Shown: positions 10,601 to 17,983, counted from the first letter of the stretch. The stretch is 64,000 nucleotides of DNA from Bacteroidales bacterium (GCA_021740625.1 JAIOZK010000014.1:1-64000); one strand, 5' to 3'. The notes: generated by a model from the sequence alone, not told the origin. A program made the numbers and translations.

Positions 10601-12823
10601 AGTCCTGTTATGAATAATTCTGTATTCACAGGCAATGTTTCTTCCGCCGATGGTGGCGCTTTATCCACGCATTCATCGTCACCAACGCTCACCAATGCTT
10701 TGTTCTCATCGAACTCGGCCGGGAACAATGGCGGTGCAATTATCTTTTATTCATCTTCTGTTCAATTCAATGCCACACTCAGTAATGTTACGCTTTCGGA
10801 TAACCAGGCTGGTGTAAGTGGCGGAGGTATCCGCTTTGCTTCGAATAATGCAGCATCAACACTCAACATTAACAACAGCATAATCTGGGGCAACACAGCC
10901 CCAACTTCCGGAAATGAATTGTCGCTGGTCAGCAATGGGAACACCACGATGAATTATTCCTGTTTTAAAAATGCAACGAATGATGTGCAGGTGCAAAACG
11001 GAACTTTTACTATCACCAATAACAATCATTCAAGCAATCCCCTTTTCGTAAATACTTCCGGCGACTTTCGCCTTTTTGGCAACTCGCCTTGCATTAATAC
11101 CGGATTGAACAGCTACAACAGCTTATTGGAAGATATCCGTGGACAAACCCGTATTCAGAACACAAGCATCGATATGGGCGCTTATGAATGGACCAGCGGA
11201 CTTGACCCCGCCACCAATGTGCTTAGCTGGACCGGCAATTCCAGTTCCGATTGGAACATTTCCGGCAATTGGTCGGGAGATATTGTGCCAACACAGAATT
11301 ATGATGTGAATATTCCCCTCACGGCCCACCAGCCGGAAATTGGATCAGCCGAGCATGCCAATTGCAATAACCTGAGCATAGATAACGACGCCAGCCTGAA
11401 CATCCTGAGCGACGCCTCCGGCACGGGATCCCTCATCGTTTCAGGCACAGCTACCGGCAATATCAACGTACAACGCTATCTTGATGTGAACGACAAATCA
11501 AGCAAATGGCATTATGTTTCTGCTCCGGTTTCAGGACAGCTCATCAATGATGATTTCATGACAAACAATTCGATCTATTCACCCAATGGGGGTACAAATT
11601 ATAATTTTTACCGCTGGGATGAAGACACCGATTACTGGATCATTTATGGTTCCACAGGCAACCCGGAAGCTTTTGGGGATGAAAGCTTAGTGGCCGGAAG
11701 GGGCTATACTATGTCGCGTTCTTCCAGTGGTGTAGTTTCTTTTGAAGGCAGCATCCGAACAAATGATGTAACATACGGTGCAAGCTATACCAGCGGGCAG
11801 GGAGCCGGCTGGAACCTGGTGGGCAATCCTTTTACCAGCGCGTTAGCCGTAACCACAGACGCCACAACAGATGACAAATTCCTTAACAATACAACAAATG
11901 CATCACTTCTTGATGACAACTACACGGCCCTTTATATCTGGGATGAGGGAACAGGATATACCTATGGAGGAGATGATTACAAAGTGATCTGCAATCTTGT
12001 AACCGGTTCATACACACAAATCGATCAGGATTATGTACAGCCCGGGCAGGCTTTCATGGTGAAGGTCAGCTCTTCGGGCAACCTGCAGTTTACCCGCAAC
12101 ATGCAGGCACATGCCGATGTTGGGTTCTTTAAGGAAAAAGAAACCTGGCCCTTCCTGGAATTGCTTGTCACAGGACAGGGGCTTTCCAACACAACAGCCA
12201 TAGGCTTTCATGAAGGTATGACCAAAGGACTGGATCCATCCTATGATGTGGGTAAACTGAAAGGAAATCCCGATATCGCACTCTACACCCGCCTGCTTGA
12301 AGACAACGGCATTGATTTCGCCATTCAGGCATTGCCTTTGTTTGAAGGAGATTATTCAGTTCCACTTGGCATCGACTTAAGCCAGATCGGTGAATACAGC
12401 TTTGAAGTGATTGGCCTGGAACAAATACCCGATGAAGTCCATGTTTATTTTGAAGACAAACAAAACGAAGTTAGCCTCAATTTAAGAGAAACCACAAATT
12501 ATACCTGTTTGCTGAATGAGGCCCAAAGCATTACCGACCGCTTTATGTTGCATTTCACCCTGACGCCTTTCGGTACCGAAGAGATCAATGCCAAAGCATG
12601 TAATCTTAAGATCTGGTCAACGTATAATACCATCAAGCTCTATAATCCCGACCAAATCAAGGGAACAATAAAAATTTTCAACCTGTATGGGCAACAAATC
12701 ATGCAAACAAAGCTAAACGGTAATCAGCAGCAACAAATACATATTGAAGTTCCTGCAGCTTATTACCTGGTAAATGTGATAAATGAAAAAGCCATAATCA
12801 GCGATAAGGTATTTGTTTATTAA
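4622..12823 (+). CDS. Giant five-module beta-helix T9SS surface protein
   Basis: 2733 residues with a signal peptide (~1-23). Five tandem modules of ~400-490 residues begin at residues 25, 454, 854, 1347 and 1776. Each opens with [VI]xYV[ND].[ND]A[ST]G.N[ND]G, contains a right-handed parallel beta-helix (Omp/pectate-lyase-like) region rich in GGA and NNGGA turns, and closes with DIRG..RIQNTTIDMGAYEW. From residue ~2200 comes a ~530-residue tail shared with the gene at the left edge, ending in a T9SS type A-like sorting domain. The expected role is a large exported adhesin or a polysaccharide-facing surface protein. I see no catalytic residues that would prove lyase activity. The first and fourth modules have exactly the same length (429 residues), pointing to recent internal duplication or gene conversion. 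Confidence 0.9.
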   Translation: MKNLQKGIITIIIVAIATCNLMATVIYVNNSATGANNGTSWTDAYESLQTALDNASSGDEIWVARATYKPSSDYGLGGGSRYYHFRLIEGVQIFGGFAGTETAVSQRINFGSGEANETILSGDLSSNDDFDVTNGGYQGTSGDDNCYHVFYHPDGLNLTNASILDGFTITGGNANGATDPHNKAGALYLYSSSPRIYNVIFQYNQATDLGGAAYMYYHGSEFTNVSFIENISGGGGATYLSYGGTIFSNAIFTGNVSSGDGGALSTHSSQPALNNTLFSSNTASNNGGAIIFYSNSVEINVDLNNVTSSDNHAGGSGGAIRFASNNAVSELNINNSIIWDNTATTSGNELSLISTGTTTLNYSCYKNETNDVEVLNGTLTATNNNITLVPVFVDPAAGDFRIGGFSPCKDSGKNDYNGMATDIRGETRIQNTTIDMGAYEWTNGVDPQINGENVLYVNINASGANNGASWADAYSSFQTALDNSISDCDIWVAKGTYIPSSDNGLGGGSRYYHFEIKHQVDVYGGFAGTETSIDERENYGQGEANETIFSGDLNGDDVGFANNTENCYHVIYNTTSITATYLDGVTVSGGNANGTGDHAKGGGMFNSSTSRPLLNHVIFSGNSAVYGGGVYGYSSSVTHTNVSYNNNIADYGAAICIQGGITETKLHNCIISGNKANVDGGGVFIEGARFLPINTTITGNHADGNGGGLHANNSNGPQSDLKNSILWGNTANNSGAQIYINNTSYPHPYIYNCDIEGGSAGIGLSSGTYSGIYSNNIDGDPNFVTDVPSPAPSAGGDLHLTNDYPASTSSCFEAGNNAYLEFGPTTDFDGENRIQVEHVDIGAYEGGNYSTSPIIYVDINATGNNDGISWANAFTDLQWALLIARTCPGFTTINVAAGTYKPTSGTDRAISFAMVNGISILGGYPTGGGTRDWETNETILSGDLSGNDDFDVTNHGFQGTSGDDNSYHVIYNDSLINLNTTAVLDGFTISGGYAPIEATGTYPNFVPGSGGGMCNLSASPGIVNCTFTSNQAIHQGAGMLNYNGSSPDVSNCSFYENITNWSTASYGSGMANYHGSSPSVDSCDFISNYSSMGGAGMYNATDCDVLVTNCIFSENVAFFEPIHQQPNGGGGMVNLENHPVIIDCIFSGNVAEYQGDGGAMYNYLAAVTLTNVVFINNTAEHFGGAIRTASCWESVYSNCTFFGNSTDWYGGAIYFLNSTGLYENSIFWGNTAGTAGDQICFTLDHGETDFYHCDIQGGTAAFGFTDGSGTYTGNYINNIDADPLFVDALNEDLRLYGNSPAVNTGENSYNAEPTDLRGQARIQNTTIDMGAYEWTAGLDPYMSTGNTIYVDVNASGANDGSGWTDAFNSLQSAMDVAISGNEIWVAKGTYRPSYDYGLGGGSRFYHFRMIEGVEIYGGFAGTETAVSQRTNFGSGEANETILSGDLSSNDDFDASNGGYQGTSGDDNCYHVLYHPDGLNLTSATVFDGFTITGGNANGAADPHNKAGALYLYSSSPTIQNVYFHSNMATGFGGAAYMYNSTSALSTVSFTENISGGGGAFYISYASPVLNDCIFTGNVSSGDGGAFSTHSSSPTLTNALFSSNTAGNNGGAIIFYSNSVQYNATLNNVTFSDNIATANGGGIRFASNNAASILNINNSILWGNTATTSGNELSLVSTGTTTLNYSCYKNETNDVVLTNGTLTATNNNTTFNPGFVDPASDDFRIRGFSPCKNNGLNGYNALTFDIRGEDRIQNTTIDMGAYEWTDGTDPLYNADNVVFVDIDASGANNGSNWTEAFTSLQSALNGATSGVKIWVAKGTYKPEYDYGLLGGPHVYHFRLIEGVEIYGGFAGTETAVSQRTNFGLGEANETILSGDLSGNDDFDVNNGGYQGTSGDDNCAHVLYHPDGLNLTSASILDGFTITGGNANGPDPHIKAGGLYLYDSSPTIQNVIFKSNQAIELGGAVYVYNSTSEFSNVSFIENISAGGGGLYVSTGSPVMNNSVFTGNVSSADGGALSTHSSSPTLTNALFSSNSAGNNGGAIIFYSSSVQFNATLSNVTLSDNQAGVSGGGIRFASNNAASTLNINNSIIWGNTAPTSGNELSLVSNGNTTMNYSCFKNATNDVQVQNGTFTITNNNHSSNPLFVNTSGDFRLFGNSPCINTGLNSYNSLLEDIRGQTRIQNTSIDMGAYEWTSGLDPATNVLSWTGNSSSDWNISGNWSGDIVPTQNYDVNIPLTAHQPEIGSAEHANCNNLSIDNDASLNILSDASGTGSLIVSGTATGNINVQRYLDVNDKSSKWHYVSAPVSGQLINDDFMTNNSIYSPNGGTNYNFYRWDEDTDYWIIYGSTGNPEAFGDESLVAGRGYTMSRSSSGVVSFEGSIRTNDVTYGASYTSGQGAGWNLVGNPFTSALAVTTDATTDDKFLNNTTNASLLDDNYTALYIWDEGTGYTYGGDDYKVICNLVTGSYTQIDQDYVQPGQAFMVKVSSSGNLQFTRNMQAHADVGFFKEKETWPFLELLVTGQGLSNTTAIGFHEGMTKGLDPSYDVGKLKGNPDIALYTRLLEDNGIDFAIQALPLFEGDYSVPLGIDLSQIGEYSFEVIGLEQIPDEVHVYFEDKQNEVSLNLRETTNYTCLLNEAQSITDRFMLHFTLTPFGTEEINAKACNLKIWSTYNTIKLYNPDQIKGTIKIFNLYGQQIMQTKLNGNQQQQIHIEVPAAYYLVNVINEKAIISDKVFVY
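4694..5980 (+). repeat. Beta-helix module 1 of 5
   Basis: 1287 bp, in frame. Opens with VIYVNNSATGANNG and ends with DMGAYEW...GENV. Closest to module 4, which has the same length. Confidence 0.8.
5981..7180 (+). repeat. Beta-helix module 2 of 5 (divergent)
   Basis: 1200 bp. Opens with VLYVNINASGANNG. Shares the front segment with the others but has a different helical body and a shortened closing motif (VDIGAYEGG). Confidence 0.75.
7181..8659 (+). repeat. Beta-helix module 3 of 5 (longest, divergent)
   Basis: 1479 bp. Opens with IIYVDINATGNNDG. Lacks the GLGGGSRYYHF segment of the others and has extra helix coils. Confidence 0.75.
8660..9946 (+). repeat. Beta-helix module 4 of 5
   Basis: 1287 bp, the same length as module 1. 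Opens with TIYVDVNASGANDG. Long identical runs with modules 1 and 5 (FAGTETAVSQRTNFG, ANETILSGDLS). Confidence 0.8.
9947..11218 (+). repeat. Beta-helix module 5 of 5
   Basis: 1272 bp. Opens with VVFVDIDASGANNG. Closely similar to modules 1 and 4 and directly followed by the shared C-terminal tail. Confidence 0.8.
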
Positions 12824-12829
12824 AAACTT

Positions 12830-12925
12830 AACAATCGAACAATTGAGCAATTGAGCAATTGAGCAATTGAGCAATTGAGCAATTGAACAATTGAACAATC
12901 GAACAATGAAACAATGAAACAATAA
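12830..12925. repeat. Octamer tandem array, 12 units
   Basis: Twelve consecutive 8-bp units: AACAATCG, AACAATTG, five AGCAATTG, AACAATTG, AACAATCG, two AACAATGA, AACAATAA. It lies between the giant gene's stop codon and the ATG of the small protein, where it could alter spacing or transcript structure by slippage. There are no spacers, so it is not a CRISPR array. Confidence 0.9.
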
Positions 12926-12930
12926 AAAAG

Positions 12931-13161
12931 ATGAAAAAGCAGATAATAACTTTAGCACTGATCACCGGCCTATTATTACCCATGGGTCTCTTTTCCCAGG
13001 ATGTTCCTCCTCCCCCGCCACCGGGGCATGACCAAACCAAAAACCAATCTGGCGGCCGGGGTGCTCCTATTGGTAGCGGACTGCTCATTTTGCTGGGACT
13101 GGGAGGTGTTTATTGCGGGTATAAGGTCTATCAGAAAAAAAGAAAGCCTTTGTTCGAATAG
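12931..13161 (+). CDS. Small secreted proline-rich protein with C-terminal membrane anchor (copy 2)
   Basis: 76 residues, nearly the same as the protein at 2236-2451: a signal peptide, PPPPPPGHDQ, GGRGAPIGSG, one hydrophobic segment (LLILLGLGGVYCGY) and a basic tail extended to QKKRKPLFE. Differences include a Cys replacing Gly in the membrane segment and a longer C-terminus. It lies 107 bases after the giant adhesin gene with an octamer array between, and is probably co-transcribed. Keeping this gene beside both adhesin tails suggests the two products act together, but no function is known to me. Confidence 0.8.
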   Translation: MKKQIITLALITGLLLPMGLFSQDVPPPPPPGHDQTKNQSGGRGAPIGSGLLILLGLGGVYCGYKVYQKKRKPLFE

Positions 13162-13342
13162 CCATCTTTATTGAGGACAACAGACGCAAACCCCTTCAGG
13201 CTTACTTATCGTATTTTTTTCATATTTTTACATTTCGATGAACCAAACCATTTGACTTCGGCCGGGCATGCAGTTGTTGCATATACACTTGCTCCCGGAC
13301 TGATGCAAAGATCGCAATACAAATCAAAAGCAGATCAACGTA

Positions 13343-15793
13343 ATGGAAGAAGAAAAGCTCAGTCATGTGACCCATGAAGCCCTCAAAGCAAGCGAGCGAA
13401 GATTTGTGGAAACCAGCGAATTGTTGCCGCAACCCATCTGGGAAGCTGACAATAAAGGTTATTTTACATACACAAACAGGGCTGGATTTAAAACCATGGG
13501 ATTTAATAAGGATGATCTCAAAAAAGGGATTCATTTTACCGATATAATAGCCAAAAAAGACAGGGAGAGAATAAAACGAAACTTTTTAAAAAGACTCCGG
13601 GGTGAAGAAATATCCAATAGTGAATACACCTGCCTCAGAAAAGATGGCAGCACTTTTCCAGCACTTATTTATACATCCAGGATTTTACAAAACAACAAGT
13701 TACTTGGCGTTAGAGGGATTACCCTCGACATAAGCAGTCAAAAAGAGTCCGAACTAAAGCTACAGAAAAACCTGCGTCAGCAGGAATTGCTATCAGAAAT
13801 CGCTCTGACTTTGAATTCACTTGCCGGTTTTGATGAAAAGATCAACCCTATCCTGCAGAAAGTGGGGGAGCATACCCAGGTTAGCCGGGTTTATATCTTT
13901 GAAGATTCTCCTGATGGAAACAGCACAAGCAATACTTTTGAATGGTGCAACAAGGATATTGCAGCCCAAATAGATGAATTACAAGGCATTCCTTATGAAA
14001 TGATCCCTTCTTGGAGAAAGATATTATTGCAAAAAGGCAGGGTATATTCCGAAGATATTACTGAATTGCCAGAGGATGTCAGAGCCATCCTTGAACCCCA
14101 AAATATAAAATCCATCATCGTTTACCCCCTTTTCGTCAGAGAGAGATTTTTCGGTTTTATTGGTTTTGATGAGTGTGTAAGACATAAAAAATGGGATAAA
14201 TCGGAGCTTGAGTTGTTGAAAACCATTACCGGAATGATCGCCAATGATTATGAAAAAGAACTCTCAGAAAAATCCCTTAAAGAAAGCGAAGCAAAAAACA
14301 ACGCTATTCTTGAATCAATTCCCGACATTCTCTTTCACCTCACAAAAGAAGGTAAAATATTAAGTTACAGGAACAACTACAGTGAAACGCTGGCATATAC
14401 ACCCGAAACTTTCATCAACAACAATATTTTCAGTTTGTTTCCCAATGACTTCTCATTAAAGCTGCAAAACGCCATCAGGGAATGCATGAAGAAGGGATTT
14501 TACAAAATGGATTACAGCATGTATCTGAACAACAAAACCCAGCATTTCGAAGCCAGACTGGCAAAAATGAATGAGCATGAAATTATTTCCATTGTGAGAA
14601 ATGTCTCCGACCGAATTGAATATGAAAGCATGCTTAAGAAGGAAAGGGATAAAGCCAGAAAAGCCAATAAAATCAAAACCGATTTTCTATCTACCATGAG
14701 CCATGAAATCAGAACACCACTGAATGCAGTTGTTGGCCTCACCAATATTCTACTGATGGAGCATCCCAAAAAGTCCCAAATTGAAACACTTTCTACCCTT
14801 AAATTCTCTTCCCAAAACCTTTTGAACATTATTAACAACATCCTCGATTACAATAAGCTGTCGAGCAATAAGGTGAACCTTGAACAGATCGATTTCAACG
14901 TCTTTGAGCTCCTAAAAGGAATGCATTATGCCATGAACAACCTGGCCAGGAATAAAAATATCGGACTTACTTATCATATTGAAGAAGGAATTCCGCAAAT
15001 ACTTGTTGGCGACAGCACACGTTTATTGCAGGTTATCAACAACCTGGTCAGCAATTCCATCAAATTCACCCGGGACGGAGAAGTTAAGGTACGGGTTGAA
15101 ATGAATAAAAAAACACCAAAAAATGTAGAATTAAAATTCAGGGTAATCGATACGGGTATTGGTATTCCAAAAGATAAGATCAAAAGCATTTTCAAAGATT
15201 TCAAACAAGCATCCAGCAGCACGACAAGAGAATTTGGTGGTACCGGCCTGGGGCTGGCCATTGTAAAAAAACTATTAAAAATGATGCGTTCTGATATTCA
15301 TGTAATATCGAACCCGGGAAAGGGCTCTGAGTTTTTCTTTAATCTGAAGCTTAAAGTAGGAGATAAAAAGATCTTCCGGGCCAGCCACAAAAAGAACATA
15401 AATCCCAACACACTCAGAGGAGTTAGGGTTTTACTGGTTGAGGATAACAAAATCAATCAGATAGTGGCAAGACGATTTCTGGATGACTGGAATTGTATTA
15501 CAGATTTTGCCGAAAACGGGCAAGTTGCCGTTGAAAAAGTCAAAGCTAACGATTACAACATTGTTTTAATGGATCTGCAAATGCCGGTAATGGATGGTTA
15601 CAAAGCAACAACAGAGATCAGGAAATACAAAAACGGCAAATTCAAAAACCTGCCCATTATTGCACTTTCGGCTTCCGCACTGGGTGAGATAGAAACCAAA
15701 GCCGAAAAATTTGGAATGGACGATTTTGTTGTGAAACCTTTTGATCCGGAATATCTTTTTTCAATCATGGTAAAACATACAGGCAAAAAATGA
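13343..15793 (+). CDS. Hybrid sensor histidine kinase/response regulator (PAS-GAF-PAS-HisKA-HATPase-REC)
   Basis: 816 residues without a signal peptide or clear membrane segment, so probably cytoplasmic. Domains: PAS (~20-130), GAF (~145-300), PAS (~315-425), HisKA with phospho-acceptor His454 in MSHEIRTPLNA, HATPase with N box NNLVSNSIKF, G1 DTGIGIPKD and G2 GGTGLGLAIVKK, then REC with phospho-acceptor Asp744 in VLMDLQMPVMDG and the conserved Lys in VVKPFD. All catalytic motifs are intact. There is no DNA-binding domain and no response regulator gene adjacent, so the output must pass through an unlinked phosphotransfer partner. The sensed signal is unknown. The stretch 15794-16007 after it holds only an 8-bp inverted repeat (15819-15826 with 15856-15863). 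Confidence 0.92.
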   Translation: MEEEKLSHVTHEALKASERRFVETSELLPQPIWEADNKGYFTYTNRAGFKTMGFNKDDLKKGIHFTDIIAKKDRERIKRNFLKRLRGEEISNSEYTCLRKDGSTFPALIYTSRILQNNKLLGVRGITLDISSQKESELKLQKNLRQQELLSEIALTLNSLAGFDEKINPILQKVGEHTQVSRVYIFEDSPDGNSTSNTFEWCNKDIAAQIDELQGIPYEMIPSWRKILLQKGRVYSEDITELPEDVRAILEPQNIKSIIVYPLFVRERFFGFIGFDECVRHKKWDKSELELLKTITGMIANDYEKELSEKSLKESEAKNNAILESIPDILFHLTKEGKILSYRNNYSETLAYTPETFINNNIFSLFPNDFSLKLQNAIRECMKKGFYKMDYSMYLNNKTQHFEARLAKMNEHEIISIVRNVSDRIEYESMLKKERDKARKANKIKTDFLSTMSHEIRTPLNAVVGLTNILLMEHPKKSQIETLSTLKFSSQNLLNIINNILDYNKLSSNKVNLEQIDFNVFELLKGMHYAMNNLARNKNIGLTYHIEEGIPQILVGDSTRLLQVINNLVSNSIKFTRDGEVKVRVEMNKKTPKNVELKFRVIDTGIGIPKDKIKSIFKDFKQASSSTTREFGGTGLGLAIVKKLLKMMRSDIHVISNPGKGSEFFFNLKLKVGDKKIFRASHKKNINPNTLRGVRVLLVEDNKINQIVARRFLDDWNCITDFAENGQVAVEKVKANDYNIVLMDLQMPVMDGYKATTEIRKYKNGKFKNLPIIALSASALGEIETKAEKFGMDDFVVKPFDPEYLFSIMVKHTGKK

Positions 15794-16007
15794 ATCGCAT
15801 TGCAATATTGGCTGGAAGATATTGAGTGTGATTCGCAATTTCGTATGCAGTTTTTCTCAATATGTAGAATTTCTAGGTACTTTTGCAAAGTGTTTCCAAC
15901 AAACACAAGATTGACACATCTCTTAAACGTCAGAGAATTTTATTGTTTAATAACGCTGACATTCACAAGAATTAAAAAATAAAATAGCTTATTTTCAATG
16001 TAATTCC

Positions 16008-16955
16008 TTAGCCTGCTTTTAAAGCAGCATATTGCTGTATTTCGTGGAATGAATGATACAATTCTTTCACATGGGTTAGAGGATACAAAGCCTGCAGTAT
16101 TATATCTTTGTTTGTGAACATCTCCGCCCACATGCTCCAGTACTCTTTCATTTTATTTAGCACATTTCTTTCGCGGAGCATCCTTTGCTGCAGTGCATCC
16201 AGCAGATCAAACTGGAAATTCCAGAATCTCGCATCAGCATCTTCCGGGCTGAGTACCCCGGAGATTTTTTCGGCCAGAAAAAGGTCTTTGAACAAACCAC
16301 GGCCCAGCATCCAGTGAATCACTTCCGGAAATCTTGTTTTCATATCAAGGTAAATTTCCCGGGTCCAAATATCCCCGCTATAAATCACCGGCATCTTTGC
16401 CTTTCTCAACCATTCTTCAAAAACAGAATAATGGATATCCCCTTCATACATCTGCGTCCCCACCCTGGGATGGATCACCAGGAAATCCAACGGATAGCGG
16501 TTATAAGCTTCCATCAAAGCATTTGCTTCTTCAACGGATTCATAGCCTAACCTGGTCTTAATGGAAAATTTTATATCCATGGCAGGAATTATTTTGGAGA
16601 GAATGGAATCGATATCCCCGGGAAAAGGCAAAAGCCCCGATCCTCTTTTCTTTCTGGCAATGGCCCGCACCGGGCATCCCAGGTTCCAGTTCATGGAATC
16701 ATAGCCCAGGTCTTTCAATGATTTGGCCATGGTAATGAAAAGTTCCGGATCATTGCCCATCACCTGTGGAATAATTTTCATACCTCCACGATTGTTTTCG
16801 GGAAGCAGGTCTTTGAGATGGGTCAATTTGACTTTCTTTCCTCTGACCAGGGAAACAAAAGGAGCAATGGCCATATCAATGCCGCTGAAATGCCTGGCAT
16901 AGGCATTTCTGAAAACATAATCCGTATATCCCTGAAGCGGTGCTAAAAAAATCAT
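16008..16955 (-). CDS. tRNA-dihydrouridine synthase family protein
   Basis: 315 residues, the usual Dus length. This flavoprotein family reduces uridine in tRNA to dihydrouridine using NAD(P)H. The N-terminus IFLAPLQGYTDYVFR matches the FMN-binding start of Dus enzymes. The catalytic Cys is present at residue 94 in NWNLGCPV, followed by RGSGLL in place of the usual GxGSALL. KTRLGYES and the IHPR and GDI/GRG phosphate-binding segments follow. It converges with the kinase gene and is divergent from the phosphatase gene at 17025. Several Dus subfamilies exist and I cannot fix the modified position from sequence alone. Confidence 0.85.
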   Translation of the reverse strand: MIFLAPLQGYTDYVFRNAYARHFSGIDMAIAPFVSLVRGKKVKLTHLKDLLPENNRGGMKIIPQVMGNDPELFITMAKSLKDLGYDSMNWNLGCPVRAIARKKRGSGLLPFPGDIDSILSKIIPAMDIKFSIKTRLGYESVEEANALMEAYNRYPLDFLVIHPRVGTQMYEGDIHYSVFEEWLRKAKMPVIYSGDIWTREIYLDMKTRFPEVIHWMLGRGLFKDLFLAEKISGVLSPEDADARFWNFQFDLLDALQQRMLRERNVLNKMKEYWSMWAEMFTNKDIILQALYPLTHVKELYHSFHEIQQYAALKAG

Positions 16956-16977
16956 CGTATTTTCGCTTACAAATATC

Positions 16978-16985
16978 TAATTTTG
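16978..16985 (+). promoter_or_regulatory. Candidate -7 box (TAATTTTG) for the metallophosphatase gene
   Basis: An exact TAnnTTTG match 39 bases before the ATG at 17025. The alternative upstream TTG start at 16983 lies inside this box, which argues for the ATG. Confidence 0.4.
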
Positions 16986-17024
16986 TATTCTTATTCCGGC
17001 AAAAAGATTGTGCAAAGGATTTTT

Positions 17025-17726
17025 ATGAGATATGCAATAGGAGACATACACGGCTGTTATCAGAACTTGCAAAAACTTGTGGAAGATAAGATCAAACCCG
17101 GGATCCATGACAGAATCATTTTCCTGGGCGATTATATCGATCGTGGCCCAAACAGTAAAGCTGTGGTCGATTACATTTTCTCCCTCCTGGCTCAGGGTTT
17201 AAACTGCTTTTTTTTAAGAGGCAATCATGAAGAAATGCTTCTGGAATCTGCAAACCATGCAGCAATGTACCGGACCTGGATCATGAACGGCGGACATACA
17301 ACATTGAAGAATTTCGGAATTGATCATCACAACAGATTGAAGCAAAAATCCATTCAGCATATTCCTGAAAAACATTTGAGTTTCTTCAGGAACACTCAAT
17401 ATTACATAGATACAGAGGAGGATTATTTCTTTGTTCATGCTGCCTTAAATTTTAAGATCAGGAATCCGCTTGACGATAAAAGGGCCATGGTTTGGAAGCG
17501 GGAGGTATCTTACAAGAAAAAATTCTTCGGGAAAAAGAAACTTGTATACGGTCACACACCAGTCCCACTGGAGCATATCCGGCATCAAATTGAATCGGGA
17601 AGCGATACGATCAATCTGGATGCCGGTTGTGTATATAATAACATTGACAAACTCGGAAACCTCGTTGCCCTGAACCTCGACAACATGGAATTGCTGGTAC
17701 AGCCGAATATCGAAAAACCATATTAA
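17025..17726 (+). CDS. Metallophosphatase, PrpA/ApaH-like serine/threonine phosphatase family
   Basis: 233 residues from the ATG at 17025 (MRYAIGDIHGCYQNL). The metal-binding blocks of the calcineurin-like PPP family are in order: GDIHG, then FLGDYIDRGPNS, then LRGNHEEM, with later histidines in FVHAAL and VYGHTPV. Such enzymes hydrolyse phosphoprotein or diadenosine tetraphosphate (Ap4A); the short length and the C-terminal GHTPV block fit bacterial PrpA/PrpE types. The frame extends upstream to a TTG at 16983, which I rejected. A heptamer array begins at its stop codon. Confidence 0.88.
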   Translation: MRYAIGDIHGCYQNLQKLVEDKIKPGIHDRIIFLGDYIDRGPNSKAVVDYIFSLLAQGLNCFFLRGNHEEMLLESANHAAMYRTWIMNGGHTTLKNFGIDHHNRLKQKSIQHIPEKHLSFFRNTQYYIDTEEDYFFVHAALNFKIRNPLDDKRAMVWKREVSYKKKFFGKKKLVYGHTPVPLEHIRHQIESGSDTINLDAGCVYNNIDKLGNLVALNLDNMELLVQPNIEKPY

Positions 17727-17760
17727 ATATCCAATATCCAACATTCAATATCCAATGATC
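17726..17760. repeat. Heptamer tandem array (AATATCC), 5 units
   Basis: Five 7-bp units directly at the stop codon: AATATCC, AATATCC, AACATTC, AATATCC, AATGATC. A second period-7 signal sits at 17841-17868 in the same intergenic region. Confidence 0.75.
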
Positions 17761-17840
17761 AACTGTTCAACCATCAATTGGATTATTTGCCTGACGGAAG
17801 TCAGCTTGGTTATTGTGTATTGATTATTTGACATTTATCC

Positions 17841-17868
17841 AGAATCAAGTATTCAGAATCAAGTATCC
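17841..17868. repeat. 14-bp direct repeat (two double heptamers)
   Basis: AGAATCAAGTATTC followed at once by AGAATCAAGTATCC, one mismatch in 14. The period is twice seven. It lies in the 293-bp gap before the moxR gene; the rest of that gap shows only a candidate promoter box. Confidence 0.7.
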
Positions 17869-17983
17869 TCAAAACCCAAAAAGTGTCGCAAGCTCAAATC
17901 ACACATTGATACACTTCGACTACACTCTTCCTCTTTCTTTTTGCTTTAACTTTTTTTAACACGCCTCTGACATAAGCATTTAA

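Larger units (their letters stand above)
11219..13161 (+). repeat. Copy 2 of duplicated adhesin-tail plus small-protein cassette
   Basis: Paralogous to 591-2451 in the same order: shared ~530-codon tail, octamer array, small PPPPPP protein. The extra length comes mostly from the expanded octamer array (12 units instead of 3). Confidence 0.85.

Noticed and set aside
12830-12925. Regular repeats that might be taken for a CRISPR array
   Set aside because: Units are 8 bp and directly adjacent, with no unique spacers and no cas genes nearby.
13171-13377. 68-codon frame before the histidine kinase gene
   Set aside because: Overlaps the kinase start in another frame, has no recognisable features and no signal peptide.
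15819-15863. 8-bp inverted repeat ATATTGAG / CTCAATAT after the kinase gene
   Set aside because: Long 29-base loop, A/T-rich stem and no T run; too weak to call a terminator or binding site.
16983-17024. TTG start extending the metallophosphatase
   Set aside because: The TTG lies inside a TAATTTTG promoter-like box, and the family N-terminus MRYAIGDIHG begins at 17025.
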